Part shown: in pieces, positions 11,764-22,920 of the stretch
How positions within the stretch are numbered: the stretch's first letter is position 1
Layout: each line of letters begins with the position of its first letter
DNA from: Cycas panzhihuaensis
Lineage: Eukaryota > Cycadophyta
Direction: 5' to 3'
DNA length: 64,000 nt
Assembly: GCA_023213395.1 (NCBI GenBank)
Contig: CM041465.1
Span: 29,271,741 to 29,335,740 of the forward strand
Translations under genes and position numbers: made by a program
Notes under the pieces: model-generated
What the model was told of the DNA's origin: nothing
Databases searched by the model: none
Seen by the model: only the letters and a program-made list of their open reading frames with translations

Positions 11764-12297
11764 TGTTGGAGTGTAATGTCATCACTCAACTCCCTCTTAC
11801 CTACTAGGATTGTGCACCTCAATTTAGACATGTAATGCTCAACATATCAAGGTAAGTTAAGGTAAGTTAATGTTAATTTGAGTTAGCTTATTTGAGTTAA
11901 GTTACATTATTTTATTATTAATTTAAATTCAGGGGTTGAGGAGTTTCCCTCCTCCTCCAAAACTATTTATATTATGGGGTGTATAACCCTGGTGTTTTTA
12001 GACACCACCTCCTTTGAGGATATTTGTCATGCTCTCAATAACAATGGATTGAAGACAATGCTATCATGCTCTCATAGTTCATTTGTGCAACATCGATCTA
12101 CATTGCTATAGTGTTACATAGATTTGTATTGAATATTTGATGCAATACTGTTATTTTGAATATATTGAAGTTTATTATATCTTCTTCCCTGTTCTCCTGT
12201 TATTATTGTTCCTTCATTTGGAATTAGAGTAATTTAGCTACATTCTATTTCCTATATTTTGTATCAGAGCATAGTCCTATAAACATTATTTCCAACA
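11764..12297 (+). repeat. 3' LTR of element C
   Basis: Begins TGTTGGAGTG right after the purine tract AAGGGGGAGAA and ends TTTCCAACA, so the termini are inverted repeats as in typical LTRs. It contains a GGTAAGTTAA duplication that the 5' copy lacks. Confidence 0.9.
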
Positions 12298-12304
12298 GGG
12301 TCTT

Positions 12305-12317
12305 GGATCTGATACCA
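12305..12317 (-). promoter_or_regulatory. Primer binding site of element B
   Basis: The minus strand reads TGGTATCAGATCC after a 2-base spacer from the LTR end. This is a near match to the initiator-Met-tRNA primer site TGGTATCAGAGC. It is the main evidence that B is an LTR retroelement and not a foldback DNA transposon. Confidence 0.75.
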
Positions 12318-12319
12318 CT

Positions 12320-12432
12320 TGTAATGAACTGTTACACCAAAACCCTGAGGTGTTAGTGAAGAGGTAATGGTCTACTTGGTGGGGGGCCCTCTTCACTAAC
12401 ACCTTAGGGTTTTGGTGTAATGGTTTGTTACA
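12320..12432 (-). repeat. Palindromic 113-bp 5' LTR of element B
   Basis: The repeat runs from TGTAATGAAC to GTTTGTTACA. Its first about 44 bases are the near-perfect reverse complement of its last about 45, around a 24-bp loop (about 12364-12387). A single strand would therefore fold into a long hairpin. Its outer end carries the TSD and its inner end the primer site. The left end of B shares the arm and loop, with the loop in opposite orientation. Confidence 0.75.
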
Positions 12433-12437
12433 GTATC

Positions 12438-13678
12438 TATCTTCATCAAAGATTGTTCTTAATCCCTTTTTACTGAGTTGTTAAATAGAAAGAAGGTTTA
12501 TTTTTAAACCAGGAACTAGTAAAATATTTCTAATTTTTTTTATATTCCCTTGTAGATTGATAGAAATGGTCCCAATCCCTTTTATATTAAGTGGATATTT
12601 ATCATCTAACTCAACTGATCTGTCAAAGTCACAGGGTTTTAGGGTCTCAAACCATTCTTTGTGGTTGGTCATATGTCTCGAAGCTCCTGAGTCAACATAC
12701 CAAATGTCATCATCTTTTAAGCTAGTAGCCAAGGCAACAATGAAAGTAGTCTCCTCTTCCTCCTCTTCTATTTTTTCTTTGTTGTATTCACCAACAGGTC
12801 ATTTCCCTCTCTGGATTTTACTTCTTCACTGTGGGCATTGATAATGGTAATGCCCAGTTTGTCCACAATGGTAGTATATGTCAAAGATTCTGTAGCTACT
12901 GGAGATGTGCCCGATTCTTCCACAATTGAAACAAATTCTAGTGTCTATACTTCGTCCACATCCCCTTGAATCTTTCCAATGTCCACGTCCTCTAAAGTCT
13001 GGTGTCAAACTTTGTCCATGAGTTTGATTTCTGTTGCGTGGGCCCAGGTTTAACCTAGACTCAAAAGCATCCTCTAACTTTGAAGAATCCTCATACCTCT
13101 TATTCCTTTATTCCTATCTTAAAAGTAGTCTTGTTAGTTCATCAAGAGTTATTTTATCAATTTTATCACTATTCATGATAGTGTTGATGGTTGTGTCGAA
13201 GGCTCTTGGCAGTTTGGTTACCACTAGTTCCACTAGCTCTTGTTTATAAATCAAACCTCCTGCACTTGATAGATTATTTCAAATTGAAATAACCTTGTGC
13301 ATGAATTCTGTTATATTTTCATTTTCTTTCATGTGCAGTCTATATAATTCTTCCTTAAGGGCAATTATTTTTGCCTTATTTTTCTGCCCATACAGGTTTT
13401 CAAGACATTTCCAAATATCAGAGGATAAATTTAATTTTTCAACATATTATCAAGATTGAGTCAGAAATTGACATTTTCTGAATATGCACACCTATATTAT
13501 TTCTTTCTTCCCAGCTTTCCAACTTTGTATCTAAGTCTTTTGGAAAGCTCTCAGTTCTAATTATAATATTCCAAACATTTTTTACTCTTAAGATAGTTTC
13601 TACCTTAATCTTCCACACACGATAGTTTGAATCAGTTAATTTCTCTAATTCTGGTAAGGATATAAGACCTGAAGCCAT
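12438..13678 (-). pseudogene. Copia Gag and protease start (element A), decayed
   Basis: Translation on the minus strand starts at the ATG at 13678 and begins with MASGLISLPELEKLTDSNYR, a Copia Gag N-terminus. It continues through a UBN2-type Gag core with ALKEELYRLHMKENENITEF (about 13370-13310). Two zinc knuckles lie at 13008-12826, each missing one Cys (Tyr in its place). The aspartic protease keeps YVDSGASRHMT at about 12700. The reading is cut at 12437 by insertion B and resumes on the other side at 3918. A few stops (for example near 13280 and 13110) interrupt Gag. Confidence 0.88.
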
Positions 13679-14390
13679 TTAGTCTATAGAAAAACTAAGT
13701 AATAGAGTTTGGGTCATACACCTGTATGGAATTCAATACGGAAATGAACTTGTACAGACTGGTATAAAATGTACCTCAAAAGGATGATAATGAGATGAGG
13801 ATTCTAGATCTGGTGTCCTTTTTCCAAAATAGTATATAAATAGTGAGAAATCTGGCATGAAAGGCAAAAAGGCGTGGCTAGGACAAAACACATTTTTGCT
13901 TATAATTTAAAAAATACTTCATTAAATCACTTGAAATCTATCATGAAATCTTCTTAAGACTTAGATGCAGAGTTCACACTAAATTTGACTCAAGAAATTT
14001 GAGAGAATTTGACTAAAATACCTCCAAACCCACATGATTAAAAAATAGCAAAAACCCTTTTGAAACTTCATTAGATGACTTTGACCCTAAAGAGAAAGGT
14101 GAAGAGGAGGTTGAGATCTACTTGCTAGTAAAATTTCATCTCATTTTGAGATACTTGAGTTTCTGTCTATACAGTTGTATGGTCCCGCATACGATCCATA
14201 CAAATGCATTTGCCCGCATACAAATCCATAAAGTGCTTTTAGTCAACTTTGAATCTATTCTTTTTAGTGGCCTTGACCCTCAATTTCACTCCCAATTGCC
14301 TTATGTATTTGCTAGATTCTCTGTCTCTCTCTCTCACTAGAATAATCTCTATTAACCACTAAAGGCCCTCTCTCAAATAAGTAGGGTGAC
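13679..14390 (-). other. 5' leader of Copia element A
   Basis: About 0.7 kb between the primer site and the Gag start of element A. It has no coding signal on the minus strand; a short plus-strand ORF at 14122-14340 has no family features. This is the normal place and length for an untranslated retrotransposon leader. Confidence 0.7.
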
Positions 14391-14404
14391 CTACTCTGAT
14401 ACCA
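14391..14404 (-). promoter_or_regulatory. Primer binding site of element A
   Basis: The minus strand reads TGGTATCAGAGTAG directly after the 5' LTR. This matches the common plant primer site complementary to the 3' end of initiator methionine tRNA (TGGTATCAGAGC) except near its end. It fixes the element orientation as minus. Confidence 0.9.
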
Positions 14405-14612
14405 TGATGGAATTCCAATTGGGATAGAATAGAGAACTACATTACATGGAGATTCATTCTCCTTAAATATATATTATAGAAATGACCGTTACAAACTGAA
14501 ATGTAACTGATCAATATGAGATAACCAAGTGTCACAGTCTTAGATTTGAGTTACATTTGAGGGTGTCTCAATATGGCCCCTCTTTACCTAGATAAAACAT
14601 TACATTCAAACA
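14405..14612 (-). repeat. 5' LTR of Copia element A
   Basis: Direct repeat of 846-1054, beginning TGATGG on the plus strand and ending TTCAAACA, then the TSD AAATC at 14613-14617. Differences from the partner LTR are mostly transitions. Confidence 0.92.
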
Positions 14613-14617
14613 AAATC

Positions 14618-16590
14618 ATGGCTTCTGTTACCTTATATCATTTAATATCTATATAATATATCATTAAAAATAATGACAATATTACTTTTAAAATGTTACT
14701 ATAGAATATTCTCTATCAAAATACTTGAAAGAATGGGACCGTCTAAATTTAGCATATAAACAAGATATACCAAAAGTTGAGTATATTAAATTATGATTGC
14801 TTTGTTCATTAAATTAGAAGATCAAGGAAAATTTTGGAATCTCATAGTTCTATGGGTTAAAAGAAAGCACTCTCGAATAGTTGAAAAAACTAGAAGACTT
14901 TTTCCTACGTTAGAATATTATAAATGATGAGAAAAAAATATTAATTAATGCATTGCATATATATAAAGTGGCATTCAATTGGTGGTAAAATTGGTCACAA
15001 GAATAGGTAAATAAAAACCATAAAACTATAACTTGGGAACTATTCTCAATAGCATTTAAAAATTAATTTAAATAAGAGGACATCATTGTTACTAAGGTAG
15101 AAATGAAATTACTACTGAAGCAAGCCTTAAGGAAAATCTAGTAAAGTTAAAAGTGGATGAAGGAAGCAAAGAATCTCCTCACTAAATGACATTCAAATAT
15201 CAATTAGAACTAGATTTATCTATGAAATGAATAAGTCTTAATGATGTAATATTGTTAGTAGCAATCTAAAAAGAGAAAGAGTAGATGAGAAAGAATTAAG
15301 AATAGATAAATTTTTAAAAGGATGGACATCTAAACATATCAATGAAGGTGATAAACAACAAAAATCAAGGACCTAAACTATAAGTAATTTCAACAAATCA
15401 AAGCAAATAAATACATGTATTAGTAAGAAATTAGGTTATAAATAAAATGATAAAATAATCAAATGATGATAAAATAAGTACATCATTGGAAATTAGATAA
15501 CTTGCAAAATAACTAATACGTCTACTATATCCACTAAGCATCCATATTAGAAATAACTAGGAAAGAGATATCAACCTATTCAACCATTTTCATGTGTAGA
15601 TATGGATAACAATTGGAAGGTTAAGAAAAAAACATCTTTACGTGTAGATAAAGATGACAACTAGTGAATTCAAAAATAAAATATCCCTACCCTTCACATC
15701 ATTTCCACTAAAGATGTTAATAAATAGGAATCTGATGATAAAATATCTTACCAAATTCTTCCATTAGAGAATAAATTATCCAGTGAAGAATTAAGTACTA
15801 ACATTGGTAATAACAAATATGGTACACCTCCCAATGCTAAGAAATTAGGATTATTAACTAATGATAACATATCTGAAGAATCGATACTAGATAGTAATAT
15901 AAATATACAGGAAAAAGTTCTTACAATATGGTTGCTTTAGTATTGCCCAATTACTATCATTTATCTAAGAACCATTATTAGTACTCCTTTCATTCCTTTA
16001 AAAGATGAAGAAATTGTGTTGATTGTCTCCACAACTCAAATTTAAAATATAATAGGAAATGGACAAAAATCTCAAGAAATCAAGATACCTAATCATAATT
16101 TTAAGTGGAAGATTCCTTTAAATGTCTTGACAATAATCTACTTAATAAAAGAGAATATCATGCAACTATCACAAAGCTAGAAATCCTATCAAGGTAGAAG
16201 ACAATGGTCTATAACACCATGGTTTAATAAAAGATTAATGAGAATCCAAGACAAAGTGTTTTTTGAATCACATGTTCAATAATTATATTGCAACTTAAAT
16301 CAACATGTGAATCTTATAAATCTATATGACATTATGCTTCTCGCATGAGGACTATTCCATTAACCTTCGAGGATGAAGACTTTCAAGAGGGGGGAGCTTG
16401 TAGTGAGCCTAAATGGTGTAATTATGCATAAATAATCATATTAAATTAGTGGAGGGTCATGCCTATTTATTAATTAGATATGTCTTTTTATGAATAAACT
16501 ATATATACACTTATCTATATAATATTAAACATCAATCTATCATTTATTCAATCAATATTAATCAATTTTCTTTGGATATTAAATCCTTGA
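14618..16590 (+). mobile_element. Element K: Gypsy remnant with gag and 3' LTR start
   Basis: A degraded Ty3/Gypsy Gag is readable at about 14850-15130, with a KKILINALHIYKVAFNWW-like block and TWELFSIAFKN, the classic retrotransposon Gag core. From 15150 to 16380 only scattered fragments between stops remain. A polypurine tract AGAGGGGGGAG (16386-16396) then leads into TGTAGTGAGCC, the start of an LTR (16399 to about 16570). No RT or integrase lies between Gag and the tract, so K is internally deleted or was gag-only. Its 5' end was displaced by element A. Confidence 0.6.
16386..16396 (+). promoter_or_regulatory. Polypurine tract of element K
   Basis: An 11-base purine run immediately before TGTAGTGAG, the position where plus-strand DNA synthesis is primed in LTR retrotransposons. 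Confidence 0.65.
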
Positions 16591-16594
16591 CTAA

Positions 16595-17768
16595 ATTAGC
16601 CTCTTGTTTACGAGTGTGACTAGCCTAGGTCACCTTAAATAAAGTTGATATAAAAGCTCAATCTAGCTTCCTCCAACCTCTAAATATATCTTAGGGTAAA
16701 TAGAAGGATATTGCTATGGATTTCATCACTAGGTTACTATTATCTTCTAGGTTTAACTTTATATGGGTTGTCATCAATAGACTTACTAAGTTCATATATT
16801 TCTTACCCATTCATACTTTATGCAAAGCTTCCTACCTAGTCAATCTTTATATCCATTTGATTTTTCATCTCAATGGCTTCCCATCATTAATATTTTGTAA
16901 TTGAAATTTTAAATTCATGAATACATTTTGGCAAGAAATCTTTCGGGCCTATAGGACCTTATTTAATATGAGTTTAACTTACCATCCATAAGCTGATGGT
17001 CAATTTAAAGTTTTTAATAAAGATATTAAAAACATATTTATAATGGTTTATATAAGAATACTAACATAAATAGAATTCATGGTTAGCTTTTATAAAATAT
17101 TATTACAATTCTTCACACCACTTAATAATTGGAATGTCTCCCTTCATGGCCCTCTATAAATACCTAATCCCATCTCATCACACTCTCGCCACTAATCTTT
17201 GTAATACTACAATCTAATAAAAACTCTAAGACATGGACTAGATTCTATATACACTTAAGTAAAACCTTTATAACAACCCAAAATTGCATGAAATAACTCA
17301 CTGACTACTACCATTTTGATCAATCATTTGATGTGGATGATTTTGTATTCCTTTGACTTCAACTATATAAGCAATAGTCTATCAAACATCATAAAATCCA
17401 AAAGTTCATCTCTCATTATTATGGCCCCTACAAGGTCCTTTAATGAATTAGTAAAGTTATATATGCACTTAAACTTTGTCATCATACAAAAATCTACAAT
17501 GTATTCTATGTCTCATGCTTCAAGAAAACCCTTGGAAAAAACATAGTCCCTCAATCTACCTTATTAATTTTAGATGAAGAACAATATCTCACTATCTTAC
17601 CTGACTATCTTCTTACTAGTCACTAATGCTACCTTCAAAATAGGATCATTTCTAAGTACTTGGTATAATAGTCTAGCTATCAATCAAACGAGGCTATATG
17701 GGAAATCTATTGAATTTGTTAAGCAATATCCCCATCTTCTTCTTAGCTTCAAGGACTCAACATCTTAG
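16595..17768 (+). pseudogene. Chromovirus integrase and C-terminal domain (element F0), decayed
   Basis: In-frame fragments give the Gypsy integrase core: KDIAMDFITRLLLSSRF (first Asp), FIWVVINRLTKFIYFLPIHT, then HP-ADGQ near 16990. The C-terminal part keeps VDDFVFL and YYGPYKVL-like blocks (17328-17440). The end, with EFVKQYPHLLLSFKD at 17716-17760, resembles the tail of a chromodomain. The N-terminus, with reverse transcriptase and Gag, is missing. Many TAG/TAA stops fall where Trp or Gln is expected. A purine tract (17766-17776) and an LTR follow directly, so this is the 3' end of an element. Confidence 0.75.
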
Positions 17769-17776
17769 GGGAGAGA

Positions 17777-18434
17777 ACCTATTCCATGACAACTTGGTAC
17801 TAACCAAAAAATATTAAGCTAACACTTTGCTAAGGAAACTTGGTTAGTTAGTGTTAACTATTAACCTTTGTGCATAGGCTGTTTATGTCTGCCAATAAGA
17901 ATTAAGGCTATTTTTCTTGCCAATTATATCTTAAAAAAAGGGGCCTCTCTACCTACTTATTACAAAAGGTGTTTATTAAGTCTTATTACTTTTCTAGAGA
18001 TTGCACTTTAGTACCCCCCTTTTGGTGATATTTTATACTCTCTTGATGAACTTGTGCACTTATCCCTTGTAATATATTTTTTAAATTATAATTAAGTGTT
18101 GTTATAATATCCAATATTTATATGTTTATGCTTAAATTAAATAATTATTGGAGTAAGCTTATTCCATTGCTCCTCCAATAAGAATTCAATAGAATAAGCC
18201 TTAATGTCCTATTTAAAGACCATTGTAAATATAAATGCCATCATGTCTAGAATTTTTTATAAGAATGTATTGCTATGTAATGTTTTGGTATCGTTTAGTA
18301 TCCTTTCTATAGTCTATTTTTATGTAACTTTTGTTGCTCAATAATTAATAAATAGTGATCCTTTGTTCTTTCTTTTATGTCCTTTTAGCTCTTACATACA
18401 TAATTATAGAGAACATTAGGATAAGTCTATTCCA
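17777..18434 (+). repeat. LTR of the F family, shared by F0 and F1
   Basis: It is preceded by integrase plus the polypurine tract AGGGGAGAGAA (F0). Once element E is removed it is followed by a primer site (30389 onward), so it also serves as the 5' LTR of F1. Its 3' part matches the F2 LTR at 47620-47762, and a block near 17850 (AGTGTTAACTATTAACCTTT) matches 47440-47465. The start base is uncertain within about 10 bp. It holds a small hairpin around TTATTGGAG...CTCCAATAA (about 18146-18182). Confidence 0.7.
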
Positions 18435-18436
18435 AG

Positions 18437-18737
18437 TAAAATAAGTTAATGTCACAAGGTCATTACATTAGTTGATTATTTCTAAAAAGGGTCTTAAGTG
18501 AACTTTAAAATAGATCACTTAAGTGAAATGCACTTTCATATGTATTATGTGTAATTTCATTTCACCTAACTCTAATGCTCCCTCTCTCAATATAAAAGTA
18601 AAAGCTCAATGGAGGAGGCTCATTCTTACCTCCCCATTTTATGAGAGCTACTCTTTTTCTCTTAAGTCTCTCTTGCTTCAATGTTTGCCTTCGTGTTTAG
18701 TGCATGAAGATGAAGGATAGATCCACTCTTTCCTTCA
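18437..18737 (+). repeat. 5' LTR of element E
   Basis: About 93 percent identical to 30086-30383. A short open frame occurs inside both LTR copies (18523-18720 and 30172-30369); it is repeat sequence and not a gene. Confidence 0.88.
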
Positions 18738-20620
18738 TATTCCTCACTTGTACTTATAATGAAGCCATCACTTCCTTCTCCCCTATAATCTATGTGGTGA
18801 AGGAGATTATGGAAGTGGATTTAGAGATATTTTCAAGTTCTTACATAGCATAATTAGTATTATTTGCTTTCCCTTTCTCTTTTGTAGGTTTGGAATCACA
18901 ATATAGGGAGTTATAAGGCCCAAGGATTCTAATACTTTGGTAGTCATTTATTTTATCGTAATTTTTTTTTCTTTCCCCTCTTTTTATCTATTTAACAAGG
19001 GAAAATGCTGCTAATTTTTTTTAGCTTTTAGAAGAATGATTATAAGGGGAAGTTCTACCTACTTTTTTAAAGAATTTAGAGCCATTTAAAATATCCATCA
19101 TTGTATTCTCTCACCTTACCCATATTTGGATCTCGATGATCAAAAAATGATGAAAATTTCATATGGTATCATGTGTTAATGAGATATTAACAAGCTAAGA
19201 TGAAGCTTTGAGTTTAGTTTGTAGCACAAAAATTAGCACTCAATTTTGTTATAATGGGAGAAAGTTATTATTGTTTTAGTGAAGAATATTTTTTTGTATT
19301 TAAAAAATAAAAAGTGAAAAAATTTTCTTCCTTCTTTTCATAAGGCTTAAAAGCCCATTATAAAAGTGAGTAAAAAAAACACCTAGATTAGAGTAATATC
19401 TGGTGTCCTCATTCATTTATTAACATTACATTTCAGCACTCTAAAATCACTTCAAGTAAGCACTCTAAAGACACTCCAAGCAAGCACTCTATTTTTAGTT
19501 ATATGTATGTTTGATGCAAATTCGATAATCTTTTCACTCTCCCTAAAAGGAATGCATCACGTACATTATTTTCTACCATCTTATACCTATTCACACAATC
19601 ACAAAGGTTGAAATACATTGTTTGGTATAATGTCATGCCATAAAGGAGGTGTAGGTTTCAAGTTGGGACTTGACTGAACTGGAATATTGGTGAGGTTTGG
19701 TTAGCCATACCATCATGTCTCAATCATGGATCATCCTCATAACCAACTAGGGAAACAAAAACTTTAATACAATATTAAAATATACCTAATCTATTATTTG
19801 TCATAGACATGGGTATGCATGTACCACTCTTTAGAGGAGGTATATAACTGCTCATTGGTGAATTGGATGAAGATTGGGAGTACTTGGGCTCCATTGTGAC
19901 TTGGATTTTATCACCAAGCATAATTCTGAGTATCGTAGGTGAAGGCTAACTTAATTCTACTAGAAGTCTAAGCATCCCTTCGACAACCTTAACTACATCT
20001 TGGACATAAGTTAGAGGTTATTGGGTTGATTATGTATCCTACATTTAAATTTTAATTTATGTATACCCAATGATGTCAGCTTCCACATTGGCCTACAATC
20101 TTATATATTGATCGCTTACTTATTTATAGAAAGTGATCCAGAGTGTAATTAAAATCATATTACTTCTCATATTCTTGCTGCATTGGGTTAATATTTTTCA
20201 CAAGAGTTAGTGGCTAATTTTTATTATAGCACTTCTCATATTGCTACTGTGTTAGGTTAACATTTGTCATAAGATAATTTTCATCATAGTTATTCTCATA
20301 TTCTTCTTATGTCAGGTTAATATTTATCATAAGTGTTTATGACTTTTCTCTAAGTTGCTTCCTTTATCTTTGAGAAACCATTCTCACTTATTCTTCCTTC
20401 TACTACATCGCTTGATTGCATCTTATATTTGTAAATAGTAATTTCTCATTTATTTCCATCACTTTTATAGTCCCCTGTTCATTTCTTCCCTTCTCAAAAG
20501 ATACCATGTTTTCATAGTTCAAGTAAAATGTGAATTGCATTCTTAAAGGGAAAGAAAATTGGAATATGTGGTTCCTTAGTGTTAGAAATGCTATAAAGTA
20601 TAAAGGCTTTTAGAGAGATC
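18738..20620 (+). other. Leader of element E
   Basis: About 1.9 kb, AT-rich, without coding features on either strand. Imperfect repeats of a CTTCTCATATTC...GTTAGGTTAA block occur about every 75 bp near 20160-20330. Confidence 0.6.
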
Positions 20621-20629
20621 ACTTGTAAC

Positions 20630-21480
20630 TTATACCATTTGTTACTGCTACTAATACCACAACTACTTCTAGAGGAGGTGCTCTAATTTCTCCCAATGAA
20701 GCTGCAATCAAACCCTAATGGGAACTTGATGATGATAAAATCCATACAGGGATACTTCTTGTCACTGATTATTCCCTACATAATCTCATTGATGAAGTTG
20801 TACATGATACTGTATGGAAAGTTCTTGAAGTTCTTAAGAAGAACTTTAACACTAAATCAAACATAGAATTTATTCACTTAGTGATAAAGATGAACAAATT
20901 GAAAATGCAGAAAGGACATGTAAGTGAGACAATCAATCTCCTTCGTCTAATCAAGTAAGTCATTGATAAAGATTTTAGAACTCAATGAATTACATGAGCT
21001 TTCTTGATTTAGTCATGTCTCCATATCCTAGATTATAAAAATCTACTAGGAAGTCTTCAATCTAATGACAGTTTAAAGACCCTAAACTTTGAGGCTCTTG
21101 CTAATAAGTTCATTGAATTTGGTAAAACCTTTGATACCAACTTTTCCACTACATCAGTTTTAGTTGATGCTGCTTTTGAAGTGGAAGAAGATCTTTTTTG
21201 TACCAAAAATCAAGGTCAATACTGTCACATAAGTGGTAATTCCTATGGAAGAGCCAGAGGTAAATAATGAGGATAGTGCCTTTTTGGTCAATAGGCTCCT
21301 CAACTCCAACAAAAAGAGTCTCAAGGCTAAGGCCAAAATAATAAACCTGGACCTAGATCTAGTAATCAGAGATAATCCAACTAGCTTAATACTTCTTATG
21401 GGACTAGAAATCAAATAATCGTATGCCAAAGGTATAATAGAAAAGGACACTATGCCAAAAATTATAGAACTACCATTAAC
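20630..21480 (+). pseudogene. Copia Gag (element E), decayed
   Basis: The plus strand gives a UBN2-type Gag: WELDDDKIHTGILLVTDYSL, then WKVLEVLKKNFNTKS and MNKLKMQKGHVSETINLLRL (20700-20955). Around 21420-21460 the single zinc knuckle VCQRYNRKGHYAKNY has Tyr in place of expected Cys. Several stops and at least one frame change make it nonfunctional. It would have packaged element RNA. Confidence 0.75.
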
Positions 21481-21719
21481 AAACTACCAAGCTATCAATA
21501 GTGCCATGGTGTACATAATGTTGATAATACTTCTTTTGAAGATGCTTTTATTGGAATGTAGTTTGCTCATGTACACCTTCAAAGAATTGGGACCACTTCA
21601 TTAAATGTTATTGACAGATCCACTAAATCCACTAAGTATATTGAGACTCATTGTGGTTATACTTTTCACTTTTGCCTTCACCATTTGGAGTTGTAAATAG
21701 TGCCATCTCAAATACTTCA

Positions 21720-22920
21720 TCTTAGATCATGGATACTAGAGAAACATAATATATGACTTGTCATCGCTAATTCTTTTAGGATTTTGACTCTAAAGTTCAT
21801 GGTGTTGTACACATGGTTGATAAATCATCTCAACCAGTTGAAGGACTTGGAACTATTTGCCTAAATCTCCTATTCCTTCTAGATTTTACCCTTGTTGATG
21901 TTTTATATATTCCTACTCTGAAGTAGAACCTACTCTCCCTATATACCCTTATCTCTCCTCGATTTGATTTGAGTGTAATTATAAATAATCAAACTCTCTA
22001 TATCATTTACCTTCCTTCAAATACTATGGTTATGACTAGAGTTCTTAATAGAAAACTTTTTCATCTAACTAGCTCTTCATCCTCTGAAGTTAACTATGTT
22101 GATGATGATTATACTTTTACCACAACCCTAAATCCTTAAAAGTTATCCTAAGTAGCCCTATGGCATGCTCATATGGGCCATATCAAAATTTATAATTTAA
22201 GAGAACTACATGCCACTCTTCTTAGTATGCCTAGGCTCTCCTCTAAGCCTTTCAAATGTGAAGCATATATCATTGCCAAATCATAAATACAACCCTTTTC
22301 TCATAGTCAGTAGAAATCTAACCAACCTTTACAACTTGTACACTTAGATATATGCAGTCCTATACACATCCCTTCTCTCAAACAAAAGTGGTACTACATT
22401 ACTTTCATTGATAATTTTACCAAGAAAGTATAGGTTGCTTTTCTTACAAGAAAGATGAAGCCTTTTCTATGTTTCAAGCTTTCAAGGCTTACATGAAAAA
22501 TAAATCTAGATTCAAGATCAAAATACTCAAGACTAACAATAGTGGAGAGTATACATCTAATGAGTTTAAATCATACTTACGTCACCATGGAACCAAATAT
22601 TAGACCACTATTGTAGGTACACCCCAATAAAATAGAGTTTCTGAGTGCATGAATAGGACCATCATGAACATGGCTTATGTTATGCTAGTATATAAGAACA
22701 TCTTGTCTATCTTTAAGATGAGGCTATCTAAACCACTATGTATTGCATTAACACTATTAGTCCCTCCAAACTTAGCCCCTCTCCACATGAAATATGTTAT
22801 GGAAAAATCCCCTCTATCTCCCACTTCAAAATTTTTGGCTCTACTTATTATGCTCACATTCTAGAGGAACATAGAAACAAGCTCTAGGATAAATCCCTCA
22901 AAGACATCTTTGTCAGATAC
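21720..22920 (+). pseudogene. Copia protease, GAG-pre-integrase and integrase (element E), decayed
   Basis: A degraded protease start (MDTRET where DSGAS is expected, so the active-site triad is lost) lies near 21730. It is followed by EGLGTICLNLLF and VDVLYIPTL. GAG-pre-integrase with LWHAHMGHIKIYNLREL lies at 22160-22210. The integrase core has VHLDICSPI (about 22340), YYITFIDNFTKKV and weaker downstream fragments to about 22900. There are numerous stops. Confidence 0.75.

Larger units (their letters stand above)
6890..12297 (+). mobile_element. Element C: gag-only LTR retrotransposon (Copia-type), nested in B
   Basis: Direct LTRs at about 6890-7402 and 11764-12297 differ at roughly 27 positions plus two small indels (about 95 percent identity, hand count). 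A primer site follows the 5' LTR (7405-7416) and a polypurine tract precedes the 3' LTR (about 11753-11763). Between them lie a 3.6-kb leader and one Gag-like ORF. No protease, integrase or RT sequence is present, so it would need enzymes from another element. The 3' LTR has the TGTTGGA...TCCAACA ends, but the 5' LTR start is altered and no matching TSD is visible on the left. Confidence 0.85.
3924..12432 (-). mobile_element. Element B: LTR-type insertion with palindromic ends, inside element A
   Basis: The insertion is flanked by GTATC on both sides (3919-3923 and 12433-12437) and starts and ends with TGTAA...TTACA. It interrupts the protease/GAG-pre-integrase region of element A. A primer-site sequence in minus orientation (12305-12317) lies 2 bp inside the right 113-bp terminal repeat, so B behaves as a very-short-LTR retroelement (TRIM-like). 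Between the ends only the primer-site segment looks native: the rest is a Tat-like LTR fragment (about 3993-6885) and gag-only element C (about 6890-12297). No protein of its own is visible. A solo Tat-type LTR with unusual ends is the main alternative. Confidence 0.7.
846..14612 (-). mobile_element. Element A: Ty1/Copia LTR retrotransposon, split by a nested insertion
   Basis: Two direct repeats of about 208 bp (846-1054 and 14405-14612) start TGATGG and end AACA. Both are flanked by AAATC (841-845, 14613-14617). On the minus strand the order is LTR, primer site, Gag with zinc knuckles, protease, integrase, reverse transcriptase, RNase H, LTR, which is Copia order. About 14 differences between the LTRs (near 93 percent identity, hand count) indicate an old insertion. 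The body is interrupted at 3919-12437 by element B. Short LTRs and the Gag type suggest the Tork/Tnt1 side of Copia, but that lineage call is an inference. Confidence 0.93.

Noticed and set aside
12320-12432. The palindromic unit as an independent MITE or foldback element
   Set aside because: The flanking 5-mers of this unit alone do not match (CCACT and GTATC), while GTATC does match at both ends of the larger insertion, and a primer site lies just inside.
18523-18720. Similar 65-codon ORFs at 18523-18720 and 30172-30369 as a duplicated small gene
   Set aside because: Both lie inside the LTRs of element E. The duplication is the LTR pair.
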